Shown: positions 1 through 10,457 of the stretch, piece after piece
Layout: the number at the start of each line of letters is the position of its first letter
Position numbering within the stretch: position 1 is the first letter of the stretch
NCBI RefSeq assembly: GCF_014201875.1
Contig: NZ_JACHFL010000026.1
Span: forward strand, 1-44,844
Length of the DNA stretch: 44,844 bases
Reading direction: 5' to 3'
Source: Deinococcus humi
Lineage (GTDB): Bacteria; Deinococcota; Deinococci; Deinococcales; Deinococcaceae
Position numbers and translations under genes: made by a program
Notes under the pieces: generated by a model
What the model was told of the DNA's origin: nothing
Databases searched by the model: none
The model's input: only the letters and a program-made list of their open reading frames with translations

Positions 1-202
1 GGGCGAACAGTTCGCCGCTGAGCGGATAGCCGTGCAGCAGCAGCATGGGGGTGCCGCTGCCCTGCGAGACGTAGTGAATCTGCGCGCCGTTGACCGACAG
101 CAGGCCTTCCTGCCGCCCACCCTCCGAACCGCCCGCCAGCGCCGCGCCGGAAAGCAGGGCCAGCGTGAGTGCGCTGCCTGATTGTTTAAGTGCTCGGTTC
201 AT
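1..202 (-). CDS. Alpha/beta hydrolase, exported, 5' part only
   Basis: The ATG is at 202-200 and the frame stays open to the window edge, giving 67 residues. The start MNRALKQSG is followed by a hydrophobic stretch ending in ALA, a typical signal peptide, so the product is probably exported. After it come a strand-like VNGAQIHYV and LLLHGYPLSGELF, the HG oxyanion motif that follows the third strand in alpha/beta hydrolases. The catalytic Ser, Asp and His lie outside the window, so substrate and subfamily cannot be given. It is divergent from the T-box operon to the right. Fold assignment is good; function is open. Confidence 0.7.
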   Translation of the reverse strand, partial: MNRALKQSGSALTLALLSGAALAGGSEGGRQEGLLSVNGAQIHYVSQGSGTPMLLLHGYPLSGELFA

Positions 203-430
203 CCAAACCTCCATGACCAGAGATCGCGTGCCTGGGGTCAGGCGAACTGTGTCATCTTGACTGCTTGCCCAGGCTAAGGATCCGCCGGGAGGCTCGGGAA
301 AGAGGGCCTTTATGGCATCTTTGCGGTCGCCCGGATTGGGGCTTGCCCCTGACCTCAACCCATTGCACAGGATTTGCTGCGCGGCACCCACCCCGCCAGA
401 GGGCAGATGCAATCGCCTTGCGCCGCCGCG

Positions 431-436
431 TATACT
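431..436 (+). promoter_or_regulatory. -10 box for the T-box operon
   Basis: TATACT lies a few bases before the 5' edge of the T-box stem I, which is where a transcription start should be. No good -35 hexamer stands 16-18 nt upstream, so only the -10 element is claimed. The 228 nt between the divergent hydrolase start (202) and this box show no gene. Confidence 0.5.
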
Positions 437-440
437 GACC

Positions 441-710
441 GGGCAGTGACCGGGAGGAGTATCCGCCCATGCACCCACAGGAAGTCCAGAGCGTGACTGA
501 GAATCTGGACGGGACCGCAGACGGAGAAAGTCGCCCGCGAGCGAGACGGAAGAAACCCAGCCCTGGGGAGTAGAGCCGTCCGGGTGCGCCCGGCATAGCG
601 CAAGGAGAGCGCCCGTCATGCAGACGGGAATGGCGGTGGTACCACGGGATCTGTCCTTTTTCAGGCGTCTCGTCCGCGCACGGAGCAATCCGGCGGACGA
701 GGCGTTTTTT
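441..710 (+). promoter_or_regulatory. Valine-specific T-box riboswitch leader
   Basis: This is a tRNA-sensing transcription-attenuation leader. Stem I starts with AGTGA and GGAGTA near 449-462 and has a hairpin GTCCAG/CTGGAC at 484-489/505-510. The returning strand reads GAGAAAGTCGCCC, putting the Val codon GUC at 530-532 in the specifier position, laid out like the glyQS T-box (GAAAGGC). Stem III is CCCGTC/GACGGG (612-617/623-628). The T-box sequence is at 629-648. Its bulge TGGT (637-640) can pair with the ACCA end of tRNA-Val. Antiterminator: 633-636 with 674-677, and 644-649 with 668-673. These same 3' bases form the 5' arm of the terminator, so the two folds exclude each other. Uncharged tRNA-Val should favour readthrough into the Nudix gene and valS. 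Confidence 0.93.
666..710 (+). terminator. T-box intrinsic terminator
   Basis: Arms at 666-677 and 693-704 form a 12-bp stem with one G-U pair, followed directly by six T (705-710). The 5' arm is shared with the antiterminator described for the T-box, so this is the OFF state of the switch. Confidence 0.92.
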
Positions 711-739
711 CGTCTCTTCCGTCGGCGGAGGCAAAGGCA

Positions 740-1209
740 ATGATCACGTTTTACGACAATCAGGCGCAGGCGCGGGCGGACGCCATGGCCTCTGGTTTGC
801 GCGAGAGGGTGCTGTGCTTCGTGGTGCGGGCCTCCTCCCTGCTCGTCTTTGAGCATGTGGATGTGCCGGAGGCGGGCGTTCAGCTGCCCGCCGGTGGCGT
901 GGAGGACGGCGAAACCCCAGCACAGACCGCTGTGCGCGAGCTGTTTGAGGAATCCGGTCTACAGCTCAGTGCGCCGCGTCACCTGCGGTCCTACCGCTGG
1001 GAGGCGCAGCTTCCGGAGCGCTTTATCCGGCAGGTCTGCCACGCCTATGCTTTCGCCGCGCCGCCCGATCTTCCCCCAAATTGGATCCATCCCGCCGGCG
1101 GCTATCTGTTCGCCTTTCGCTGGGCCGCGCTGGACACGCCCGGTCTGGACTGGGACATGGACGCCGCGCTGCCGTATCTGAATGCCGCCCCCTTTCAGGA
1201 GACCTGCCC

Positions 1210-1213
<4 letters not shown>
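740..1213 (+). CDS. Nudix hydrolase in the valS operon
   Basis: The 157-residue protein carries a full Nudix box, GX5EX7REUXEEXGU, at residues 52-74 (G52, E58, R66-E67, E70-E71, G73). It should therefore hydrolyse a nucleoside diphosphate linked to another group, using Mg2+ bound by the box glutamates. Substrate is unknown. The start ATG follows a GGAGG Shine-Dalgarno at 727-731, 30 nt after the T-box terminator, so this is the first gene under tRNA-Val control. The stop overlaps the valS start (ATGA, 1210-1213), which suggests coupled translation. Whether it serves valine metabolism, clears damaged nucleotides or is simply co-transcribed cannot be told from sequence. Confidence 0.88.
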
Positions 1214-4005
<2,792 letters not shown>

Positions 4006-4148
4006 AGCTGCGTCCCGCCTGAACATGCAAGCCCTGTGCCATTAGGGGCTGACAGGGAACGCACGCTTCCACTCCTGGGTCATACTCTGGAATGGAAGCA
4101 CGTTTTTTTTGCTGGCCTTTCCCCATGCCCATTCATTAAGGAGTCTCC

Positions 4149-5306
4149 ATGCCCCCTCTGCGCCCAGATATCGATCCCGACGGCCTGCTGGAATATTCGG
4201 TGGTCTACACGGACCGTTCCCTCAATCACATGTCCGCTGCCTTTCAGGAGGTCATGCATGACCTGTCCCGTGAGCTGAAGGCGGTCTACCACGCCGACGC
4301 TTTGGCGATCATTCCGGGTTCGGGCACGTCCGCGATGGAAGCGGTGGTGGATCAGCTCGCGCCGGGCCAGCGCTGTCTGGTGGTCCGCAATGGCTGGTTC
4401 AGCTACCGCTGGTCCCAGATTTTCGAGATGAGCCGCGTGCCCCAGGCCGTGACGGTGCTCAGCGCGCAGCCGCAGGGGTCAGGACCCCAGGAACCGTTCG
4501 CGCCCCCACCCATCGAGGACGTGGTGGAGACCATCCGCCGCGAGAAACCGGCGCTGGTGTTCGCGCCGCACGTGGAAACCTCGTCGGGCATCATTCTGCC
4601 GGAGGATTACCTGCGTCAGCTGGCGCAGGCGACACATGGGGTTGGTGGCCTGCTGGTCATCGACTGTATTGCCTCCGGCAGCGTGTGGCTGGACATGGTG
4701 GACTTGGGCATCGATGTGCTGATTACCGCCCCGCAGAAGGGTTGGAGCAGCACGCCCTGCGCCGGAGTCGCGCTCCTCAGTGCGGCCGCTGTGGTGCGGG
4801 TGGAGGCCACCGATTCGGTCAGCTTCACGCTTGATCTGAAGAAGTGGTTGGGGATTATGCGCGCCTACGAGGGCGGCGGCTTCGCGTATCACGCCACCCT
4901 GCCCACCGACGGCCTGCGTCAGTTCCGTGACACGGTGCTGGAGATGAAGGCTTTCGGTTTCGGGCGGGCGCAGGACGCCCAGTGGAACCTGGGCAGGCGG
5001 GTCCGTGAGACCCTGAAGGCAGCGGGTTTTGCCAGTGTGGCTGCCGAGGGCTACGGAGCTCCCGGCGTGGTGGTCAGCTACACCAGCGTGGACACCCTCC
5101 AGAATGGCAAGGCGTTCCGGGAGGTGGGGTTGCAGATCGCGGCGGGCGTTCCGCTTCAGGTGGGCGAGGGACCGGATTTCAAAACCTTCCGGGTCGGCCT
5201 GTTTGGGCTGGACAAGCTGGCGGACGTGGACGCTGCGGTGCAGCGCTTCGAGACGGGGTTGAGCGACGTGCTGGCCGGGCTGGAACTGGAGACGGCGGGG
5301 CGCTAG
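4149..5306 (+). CDS. Class V PLP-dependent aminotransferase
   Basis: Fold-type I PLP enzyme of class V (alanine-glyoxylate/serine-pyruvate aminotransferase-like), 385 residues. The phosphate-binding loop reads PGSGTSAMEA at 56-65. H141 lies in the conserved HVETSSG, D172 (VIDCIAS) should contact the pyridine nitrogen, and K197 in APQKGWSS is the Schiff-base lysine. The start is supported by AAGGAG about 6 nt upstream. Substrate specificity is not readable from sequence. It lies alone between valS (143 nt gap without a convincing terminator) and the dehalogenase cluster (77 nt gap, each gene with its own Shine-Dalgarno), so membership of either transcript is uncertain. Confidence 0.88.
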   Translation: MPPLRPDIDPDGLLEYSVVYTDRSLNHMSAAFQEVMHDLSRELKAVYHADALAIIPGSGTSAMEAVVDQLAPGQRCLVVRNGWFSYRWSQIFEMSRVPQAVTVLSAQPQGSGPQEPFAPPPIEDVVETIRREKPALVFAPHVETSSGIILPEDYLRQLAQATHGVGGLLVIDCIASGSVWLDMVDLGIDVLITAPQKGWSSTPCAGVALLSAAAVVRVEATDSVSFTLDLKKWLGIMRAYEGGGFAYHATLPTDGLRQFRDTVLEMKAFGFGRAQDAQWNLGRRVRETLKAAGFASVAAEGYGAPGVVVSYTSVDTLQNGKAFREVGLQIAAGVPLQVGEGPDFKTFRVGLFGLDKLADVDAAVQRFETGLSDVLAGLELETAGR

Positions 5307-5383
5307 GATCAGTCTTTCCGGGCGGCGTCCGATTTTGAGATACTGGGGACCTCATTCCTCTGACCTCAATTCAAAAGGACGCC

Positions 5384-6319
5384 ATGATTCCCATCCCCGC
5401 CCTGCGAACCCCTGACGCCGCCTTCGCCAATCTTCCTGGCTACCCCTTCGCCCCACAGTATCTGGATGATCTGGCCGGTTTCGAGGGGTTGCGCCTGCAT
5501 TACCTAGACGAGGGGCCGCGCGACGCTGCGCAGACCTTCCTGTGCCTGCACGGCCAGCCCACCTGGAGCTATCTGTACCGCAAGATGATTCCAGTGTTCA
5601 CTGGGGTCGGACACCGCGCCGTGGCCCCAGACCTGTACGGTTTTGGTAAATCGGACAAGCCCAGCGACGACGAGATCTATAGCTTCGAGTTTCACCGGGA
5701 CACGCTGCTGCGCTTCATCGAGCGGCTGGACCTGAGGAACATCACGCTGGTCTGTCAGGACTGGGGTGGGCTGCTGGGCCTGACCCTGCCGATGGCCCTG
5801 CCTGGACGCTTCGCGCGCCTGCTAGTCATGAATACGGCGCTGGGGACGGGCGACGTGCCGCTGGGCCGTGGTTTCCTGGCGTGGCGGGCTTACGCCGAGG
5901 CTCGCCCTGATCTGGACGTGGCCGCCCTGCTGAGGCGCTCCTCGCCAGGCCTGAGCGACGCCGAGGCCGCCGCCTACGCCGCGCCGTTTCCTGATGCCAG
6001 CTTCAAGGGCGGCGTGCGTGCCTTTCCCCGGCTGGTGCCGGATCGCCCGGATGCCCCGGGAGCCGAGCTGTCGAGGCAGGCGCGCGAATGGTTCCAGACC
6101 CAGTGGCAGGGGCAGAGCTTCATGGCGGTAGGTCAGGCCGACCCGGTGCTGGGGCCACCTGCCATGCGCCTGCTGCGTTCACAGCTTCCCGGCTGCCCCC
6201 CTCCGCTGGAACTGGAGGAGGTGGGTCACTTCGTGCAGGAGGACGCGGGCGAACAGGTGGCGCGGGCCGCGCTGGCCGCCTTTGCCCGTGGCGACAGTGC
6301 TGCCCCTGCGGAGGGTTGA
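5384..6319 (+). CDS. Haloalkane dehalogenase (DhlA-like, subfamily I)
   Basis: Alpha/beta hydrolase that replaces a halogen on an alkyl carbon with hydroxyl. The 311-residue sequence follows DhlA of Xanthobacter closely, as far as I recall it: LHGQPTWSYLYRKMIP, GFGKSDKP, RLDLRNITLV and QDWGG. The expected catalytic set is present: nucleophile D126, halide-binding W127 and W167 (FLAWRAY), acid D253 and base H282 (VGHFVQED). Having both tryptophans argues for a true dehalogenase rather than an epoxide hydrolase or esterase. No signal peptide is visible, so it should be cytosolic. Shine-Dalgarno AAAGGA precedes the ATG. It is first in a cluster with an SDR, a hydrolase and a monooxygenase. Natural substrate is unknown. 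Confidence 0.87.
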   Translation: MIPIPALRTPDAAFANLPGYPFAPQYLDDLAGFEGLRLHYLDEGPRDAAQTFLCLHGQPTWSYLYRKMIPVFTGVGHRAVAPDLYGFGKSDKPSDDEIYSFEFHRDTLLRFIERLDLRNITLVCQDWGGLLGLTLPMALPGRFARLLVMNTALGTGDVPLGRGFLAWRAYAEARPDLDVAALLRRSSPGLSDAEAAAYAAPFPDASFKGGVRAFPRLVPDRPDAPGAELSRQAREWFQTQWQGQSFMAVGQADPVLGPPAMRLLRSQLPGCPPPLELEEVGHFVQEDAGEQVARAALAAFARGDSAAPAEG

Positions 6320-7131
6320 TGCAGCTTTCAGATAGGACGGTGGCCGCCGTCACCGGAGCTGGGTCGGGCATCGGGCGGGCGCTGGCGCTGAATCTGGCCG
6401 CACGGGGAGCTGCGCTGGCCTTGGCGGACGTGAATGAGGACGCCCTGAACGAGACGGCCCTGCTGGCCCGGCCCTTTGGCGGGCGCGTGAGCCTGCACAT
6501 GGTGGACGTGTCGCGCGAGGCCGAGGTGGCCGAGTACGCGGCGGCGGCGGTGGCCGCCCACGGGCGCGTGAATCTGCTGATCAACAACGCAGGCGTGGCG
6601 CTGGGCGGCACCTTCGAGGAGCTGAGCCAGGATGACCTGGAATGGATCATGGGCATCAACTTCTGGGGTGGGGTGTACGGCTGCCGTCACTTCCTGCCGC
6701 ATCTGCGCGTCGCCGCGCCCGCCCGGATCGTCAACGTGTCCAGCGTCTTCGGGCTGATCGGACCACCCGAGCAGACCGGCTATGCGGCCAGCAAGTTCGC
6801 GGTGCGCGGCTTTTCCGAGTCGCTGCGCCACGAGCTGAGGGGCAGCGGCGTCGGCCTGAGCGTGGTGCATCCTGGCGGCATCCGCACGGCCATCGCCCGC
6901 CGCGCCCGCCCCGGTTCGCTGACCACCCGGCCCCGTGCGGAGCTGGAGCGCGGACAGGCCGATTTCGAGCGCCGTCTGGTCACCTCGCCGCACAGGGCCG
7001 CCGCCCGCATCCTGCAGGGCATCGAGGGGGACGAGGGACGCATCCTGATCGGCACCGACGCGACGGTGATCGATGTGCTGCAACGCCTGTTTCCCGCACG
7101 GTACATGGCGACGCTGGACCGGCTGATCTGA
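6319..7131 (+). CDS. Short-chain dehydrogenase/reductase
   Basis: NAD(P)-dependent oxidoreductase of 270 residues. Visible motifs are the cofactor loop TGAGSGIG at 12-19, an Asp after the second strand (ALADV, near 37) that hints at NAD preference, NNAG at 89-92, N114, S141/S142 and the catalytic Y155-K159 (YAASK). The reading frame extends upstream inside the dehalogenase gene, but the ATG at 6319 overlaps the dehalogenase stop by one base (TGATG), so translation is probably coupled and the longer start is rejected. In this context it is a candidate to oxidise the alcohol made by the dehalogenase to a ketone or aldehyde; that role is inference. A cytosolic product is expected. Confidence 0.88.
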   Translation: MQLSDRTVAAVTGAGSGIGRALALNLAARGAALALADVNEDALNETALLARPFGGRVSLHMVDVSREAEVAEYAAAAVAAHGRVNLLINNAGVALGGTFEELSQDDLEWIMGINFWGGVYGCRHFLPHLRVAAPARIVNVSSVFGLIGPPEQTGYAASKFAVRGFSESLRHELRGSGVGLSVVHPGGIRTAIARRARPGSLTTRPRAELERGQADFERRLVTSPHRAAARILQGIEGDEGRILIGTDATVIDVLQRLFPARYMATLDRLI

Positions 7132-7233
7132 ATCCGCCTGAGTCCACAGTGGCCCGAATCCTTGCCCACTCACGGCGAAATGGGGCGCTACGCGGCATCC
7201 TCCACCCAACCCATGCTTTCTTCGGAGGAATCC

Positions 7234-8100
7234 ATGACGGCTGCTGACCCTGTCCTGCACTCTTTGCCCCCGCATTTCCTGGATGTGGACGGCGTTCGCA
7301 CCCGCCACGTCACCGGGGGCGACGGCCCGCCCGTCCTCCTGTTGCACGGCATTGGCCGCAGTCTGGAGGATTTCGGGCCGACGATCGGAGCCCTCTCCAG
7401 CACCCACCGTGTCTATGCCCCGGATATGATTGGCTTCGGTTACACCGACAAACCGGACGTGAATTACAGCCTGCCGGGGCTGGCACGTTTCGTGCGGCAC
7501 TACCTGGACGCCGTGGCTGAGACGCGGCCCGTGACCCTGATCGGCAATTCGCTGGGCGGGGCGGTGGCGCAGATGTTCGCCGTGATGTCTCCGGGGCGGG
7601 CGCGTGGGCTGGTGCTGGTCAATTCCGCAGGATTTGGGCGGGACGTGGCGCTGGCCCTGCGCCTGTGCGCCGTGCTAGGCCTGGGCGAGCGGCTGCTGGC
7701 CGCCAATCCGAGGGGCGCGCGGCGCGTGACCCGCAGCCTGTTCGCCTCTCCTGATTTCGCCACGCCGGAGCGCATCGCGCACACGCTGGACCTCTCGCGG
7801 CAGCCCGGCGCGGCGCGGGCCTTCCTGTCGGTGCTGCGCTCGATTGGTGACGTGCGCGGGGCGCGGGCGCAGTGGCAGGCTGAACTGGCCGGACGACTCC
7901 CGGCCCTGAACCTGCCCACCCTCATCGTCTGGGGAGACCGCGATGAGATCCTGCCCGTCCGCCACCTGGAAGCGGCCCGCCGCACGCACCCGCATGCCAG
8001 CGTCCACCTTTTTGAGCAGACGGGCCACGTCCCACAGATCGAGCGGGAGGCGAGCTTCACTGCTTTGCTGCGCCAGTTTCTGGAGCAGAATGGATTATGA
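7234..8100 (+). CDS. Alpha/beta hydrolase (esterase-like)
   Basis: A 288-residue alpha/beta hydrolase. It shows the oxyanion HG motif at 38-39 (LLLHGIG), nucleophile elbow GNSLGG with S106, an acid at D235 or D237 (WGDRDEILP) and H265 (QTGHVPQIE). The ATG at 7234 has GGAGGAA 5 nt upstream and is chosen over an in-frame ATG 72 nt earlier that lacks one. It overlaps the monooxygenase gene by 4 nt (ATGA), the tightest link in the cluster. An esterase or lactonase next to a Baeyer-Villiger enzyme is a recurrent pairing, because the monooxygenase product is an ester or lactone. C-C bond hydrolases share this fold and remain an alternative. Confidence 0.85.
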   Translation: MTAADPVLHSLPPHFLDVDGVRTRHVTGGDGPPVLLLHGIGRSLEDFGPTIGALSSTHRVYAPDMIGFGYTDKPDVNYSLPGLARFVRHYLDAVAETRPVTLIGNSLGGAVAQMFAVMSPGRARGLVLVNSAGFGRDVALALRLCAVLGLGERLLAANPRGARRVTRSLFASPDFATPERIAHTLDLSRQPGAARAFLSVLRSIGDVRGARAQWQAELAGRLPALNLPTLIVWGDRDEILPVRHLEAARRTHPHASVHLFEQTGHVPQIEREASFTALLRQFLEQNGL

Positions 8101-9578
8101 CCCATCATCAGATCGCCATCCTGGGTGCGGGCTTCGCGGGGCTGGGTACAGCGCTGGAACTGAGGCGGCGCGGCGTCCACAACTTTGTGATCTTCGAGCG
8201 TGGTGCGGAGGTGGGTGGCACCTGGCGTGACAACACCTACCCCGGCTGTGCCTGCGACGTGAAGAGTGACCTGTATTCATTCTCGGGGGTCCCCAATCCC
8301 GACTGGAGCCACCGCTACGCCCGCCAGCCTGAGATCCTGGCATACCTCAGAACAACCGCCGACGAGCAGGGACTGAGGCCCCATATCCGCTTCAACACCG
8401 AGATGGAGGAGGCCCGCTGGGACGAGGAGGAGGGCCTGTGGCGCATCCGCACCAGCGGCGGCGATTTCACGGCCCGCGTCCTGATTTCCGGGCATGGCCC
8501 CCTGATTGAGCCGAAATGGCCCGACATTCCGGGACTGGAGGATTTCCAGTGTGAACGCTTTCACTCGGCACGCTGGAACCACGCTGTGGATCTTAGAGGG
8601 AAACGGGTGGCGGTGATCGGCACCGGGGCCTCGGCCATCCAGTTCATTCCCGAGATTCAGCCGCTCGTCGGGCGACTCACGGTATTTCAGCGCACCCCGC
8701 CGTGGGTCATGCCGCGCATGGACGATGAAACCTCACCGCGCCGCCGCGAACTGTTCCGGCGTTACCCGGCGCTGCAGCGTCTCTCGCGCCAGTGGATCTT
8801 CGTGAAGGCGGAGGCGCGCCATCTGGGCTTTTCCAACCCGAAGGTGGGCGCGTTGATGGAAAGGGTGGGTCATCAGCACCTAGAGGCACAGGTGGCTGAC
8901 CCGGAACTGCGCAGCAAGCTGACCCCGGACTACCGCCTGGGTTGCAAGCGCATTCTGGTCAGCGACGACTACTACCCGGCGATCCAGCAACCCAACGTGG
9001 AACTGGTGACGGAGGCCATCACCGGGATTCACGGCAACGAAATCCGGACGGCAGACGGCCAGGACCGCGTTTTCGACGTGCTGATCGGCGGCACCGGCTT
9101 CAATGCCACGCAACCGCCGATGGCCCGGCGGATCGTCGGGCGGGGCGGTCAGCGCCTCTCGGAAGCCTGGGACACGTACATGGAAGCCCTGCACGGCACG
9201 GCGGTGACCGGCTTTCCCAACCTCTTTCTGCTGGTGGGGCCGAACACCGCGCTGGGGCATAATTCCATCGTGTACATCATTGAGGCGCAGGTGGCCTACA
9301 TCTTGCGGGCCCTGGCGCATATGGACGCTGCACACCTGCTGAGCCTGGAGCCGACACCCGAGGCGCAGCGTGCCTACAGTGACGCTCTGCAGGACAAATT
9401 GCGCAAGTCGGTGTGGGTGCAGGGCGGCTGCACCAGCTACTATCTGGACGCGAACGGCCGGAACAGCACCCTGTGGCCGGAGCGGGCTTCAAACTTCCGG
9501 CGCACGCTGGGGCGCTTTGATCCGGCGCTGTACCGCGCCCGCCTCAGCCCACGTCCGCTGCCGCCCCTGCTGGCCTGA
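8097..9578 (+). CDS. Baeyer-Villiger-type flavin monooxygenase
   Basis: A 493-residue class B flavoprotein monooxygenase. The FAD Rossmann motif GAGFAG is at 10-15; GGTWRDNTYPG with a later Asp (D54) fits the family; the second, NADPH-binding Rossmann motif is GTGASA at 175-180. The segment 150-161 (FQCERFHSARWN) matches the type I fingerprint FxGxxxHxxxWP/D but with Cys for Gly and Asn for the last residue. Such enzymes insert one oxygen of O2 into ketones to give esters or lactones, or oxidise N and S atoms. Overlap with the hydrolase gene argues for a shared pathway. The next gene starts 80 nt on, after a T-rich stretch (9609-9620) that may aid termination. Confidence 0.87.
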   Translation: MTHHQIAILGAGFAGLGTALELRRRGVHNFVIFERGAEVGGTWRDNTYPGCACDVKSDLYSFSGVPNPDWSHRYARQPEILAYLRTTADEQGLRPHIRFNTEMEEARWDEEEGLWRIRTSGGDFTARVLISGHGPLIEPKWPDIPGLEDFQCERFHSARWNHAVDLRGKRVAVIGTGASAIQFIPEIQPLVGRLTVFQRTPPWVMPRMDDETSPRRRELFRRYPALQRLSRQWIFVKAEARHLGFSNPKVGALMERVGHQHLEAQVADPELRSKLTPDYRLGCKRILVSDDYYPAIQQPNVELVTEAITGIHGNEIRTADGQDRVFDVLIGGTGFNATQPPMARRIVGRGGQRLSEAWDTYMEALHGTAVTGFPNLFLLVGPNTALGHNSIVYIIEAQVAYILRALAHMDAAHLLSLEPTPEAQRAYSDALQDKLRKSVWVQGGCTSYYLDANGRNSTLWPERASNFRRTLGRFDPALYRARLSPRPLPPLLA

Positions 9579-9658
9579 GCGGTGCCCGGGGCCATTTGCC
9601 CTGTCCCTTTTGGCTTTTTTCTCACGCCCCACGTCCCGGTCTGGGGCACGCTGGAGCC

Positions 9659-9898
9659 ATGACTGATTCCAAGAAGCCTGAAAATCCCACCTTCAGCACC
9701 GAGATGACCGATCAGCAGCGCACGGACGTCCAGGGCGAGACCCCGCGGGGCGCAAAGGAGGAACAGGGTGCGCACGCTTCTCAGGAATACGTCGACAAGA
9801 ACGTCGAGCGTGATTCCTCGGCTGGCTTCGTCGATCCCGGCGGCTGGAAGGGTGTCGACTACGACGGCAAGGAAGAGAAGAAGGACGACGACAGGTAA
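9659..9898 (+). CDS. Small hydrophilic, probably disordered protein
   Basis: A 79-residue product that is almost all polar and charged, rich in D, E, K, G, S and T, with no hydrophobic core, membrane segment or Cys. It ends GKEEKKDDDR. I recognise no family. The composition resembles hydrophilin-like stress proteins, but this is composition only. A modest GGAG precedes the ATG and a strong hairpin follows the stop, so it looks like its own small transcription unit between the monooxygenase and the kinase genes. Codon use is ordinary for the region, which favours a real gene. Confidence 0.6.
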   Translation: MTDSKKPENPTFSTEMTDQQRTDVQGETPRGAKEEQGAHASQEYVDKNVERDSSAGFVDPGGWKGVDYDGKEEKKDDDR

Positions 9899-9913
9899 GC
9901 TTCCGTTCGGTGA

Positions 9914-9942
9914 GGCGGCCCCGCAACACTGTCGGGGCCGCC
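9914..9942 (+). terminator. Perfect 10-bp hairpin after the small protein gene
   Basis: Arms 9914-9923 and 9933-9942 are exact complements, all G and C, with a 9-nt loop. No T tract follows, so it is either a GC-rich terminator lacking the U run or an RNA-protecting stem. It lies 16 nt after the stop and 18 nt before the next start. Confidence 0.5.
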
Positions 9943-9959
9943 ACCACCACTGTTGACTC

Positions 9960-10457
9960 GTGCCCACACTTTTTCTGCTGATCGGCCTGCCGGGCTCCGG
10001 CAAGACCACGCTGGCGCGGCAACTGGAGGCAGAGCATTCGGCCCTGCGCCTGACCCCCGACGAGTGGATGACGCCACTGTTCGGCGCAGGAGAATCGGGC
10101 GATAGGCGCTGGGTTCTGGAGTCACGGTTGCTGTGGGGCGTGGCGGCGCGTGCTCTAACGCTGGGGATGAGCGTGATTCTCGATTACGGCTGCTGGGCGC
10201 GCGATGAGCGCGATTTCTTCCGTGTGCGCGCCGCTGAACTGGCGGTGCAGTTCGAGCTGCATGTGATGGATGTGCCGCTGGCGGAATTGTGGAGACGCCT
10301 GGAGGCCCGGAACCTTAACCTGCCGCCCGACACCTTTCCAGTCACGCTGGCCGAACTGGAGGAGTGGGCAGGCTGGTATGCGGTGCCTGGGCCGCAGGAG
10401 CTGGCGGCGACGGAGACTCCACCCTTCGTCTCAAAAGTCTGGCGGTGGCAGGCGTGA
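9960..10457 (+). CDS. P-loop ATP-binding kinase-like protein
   Basis: A 165-residue P-loop protein with a clear Walker A, GLPGSGKTT, at residues 9-17. It has RLTPDEW near 30-36 and a predicted Walker B-like VILDYG further on. The layout is that of small AAA/zeta-toxin/chloramphenicol-phosphotransferase-type kinases that phosphorylate small molecules. No antitoxin gene is next to it. It starts with GTG, supported by the Walker A sitting right after the first strand; no strong Shine-Dalgarno is seen. The stop overlaps the NIF3-like gene (GTGA, 10454-10457), so the two are probably co-translated. Substrate is unknown. Confidence 0.75.
   Translation: MPTLFLLIGLPGSGKTTLARQLEAEHSALRLTPDEWMTPLFGAGESGDRRWVLESRLLWGVAARALTLGMSVILDYGCWARDERDFFRVRAAELAVQFELHVMDVPLAELWRRLEARNLNLPPDTFPVTLAELEEWAGWYAVPGPQELAATETPPFVSKVWRWQA

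Noticed and set aside
252..740. 162-codon open frame on the minus strand across the T-box
   Set aside because: It is antisense to a fully explained RNA leader and has no Shine-Dalgarno or family motif.
6088..6318. Longer N-terminus for the SDR
   Set aside because: Lies within the dehalogenase gene in another frame; the residues are Gly/Arg/Ala-rich and unlike any SDR.
9589..9620. Intrinsic terminator after the monooxygenase gene
   Set aside because: T-rich tract is present (TTTTGGCTTTTTT), but the stem before it is only about 4 bp, too weak to call.
10364..10453. ATG start of the NIF3-like gene 90 nt upstream
   Set aside because: Would overlap the kinase gene deeply; the GTGA overlap start is more natural.
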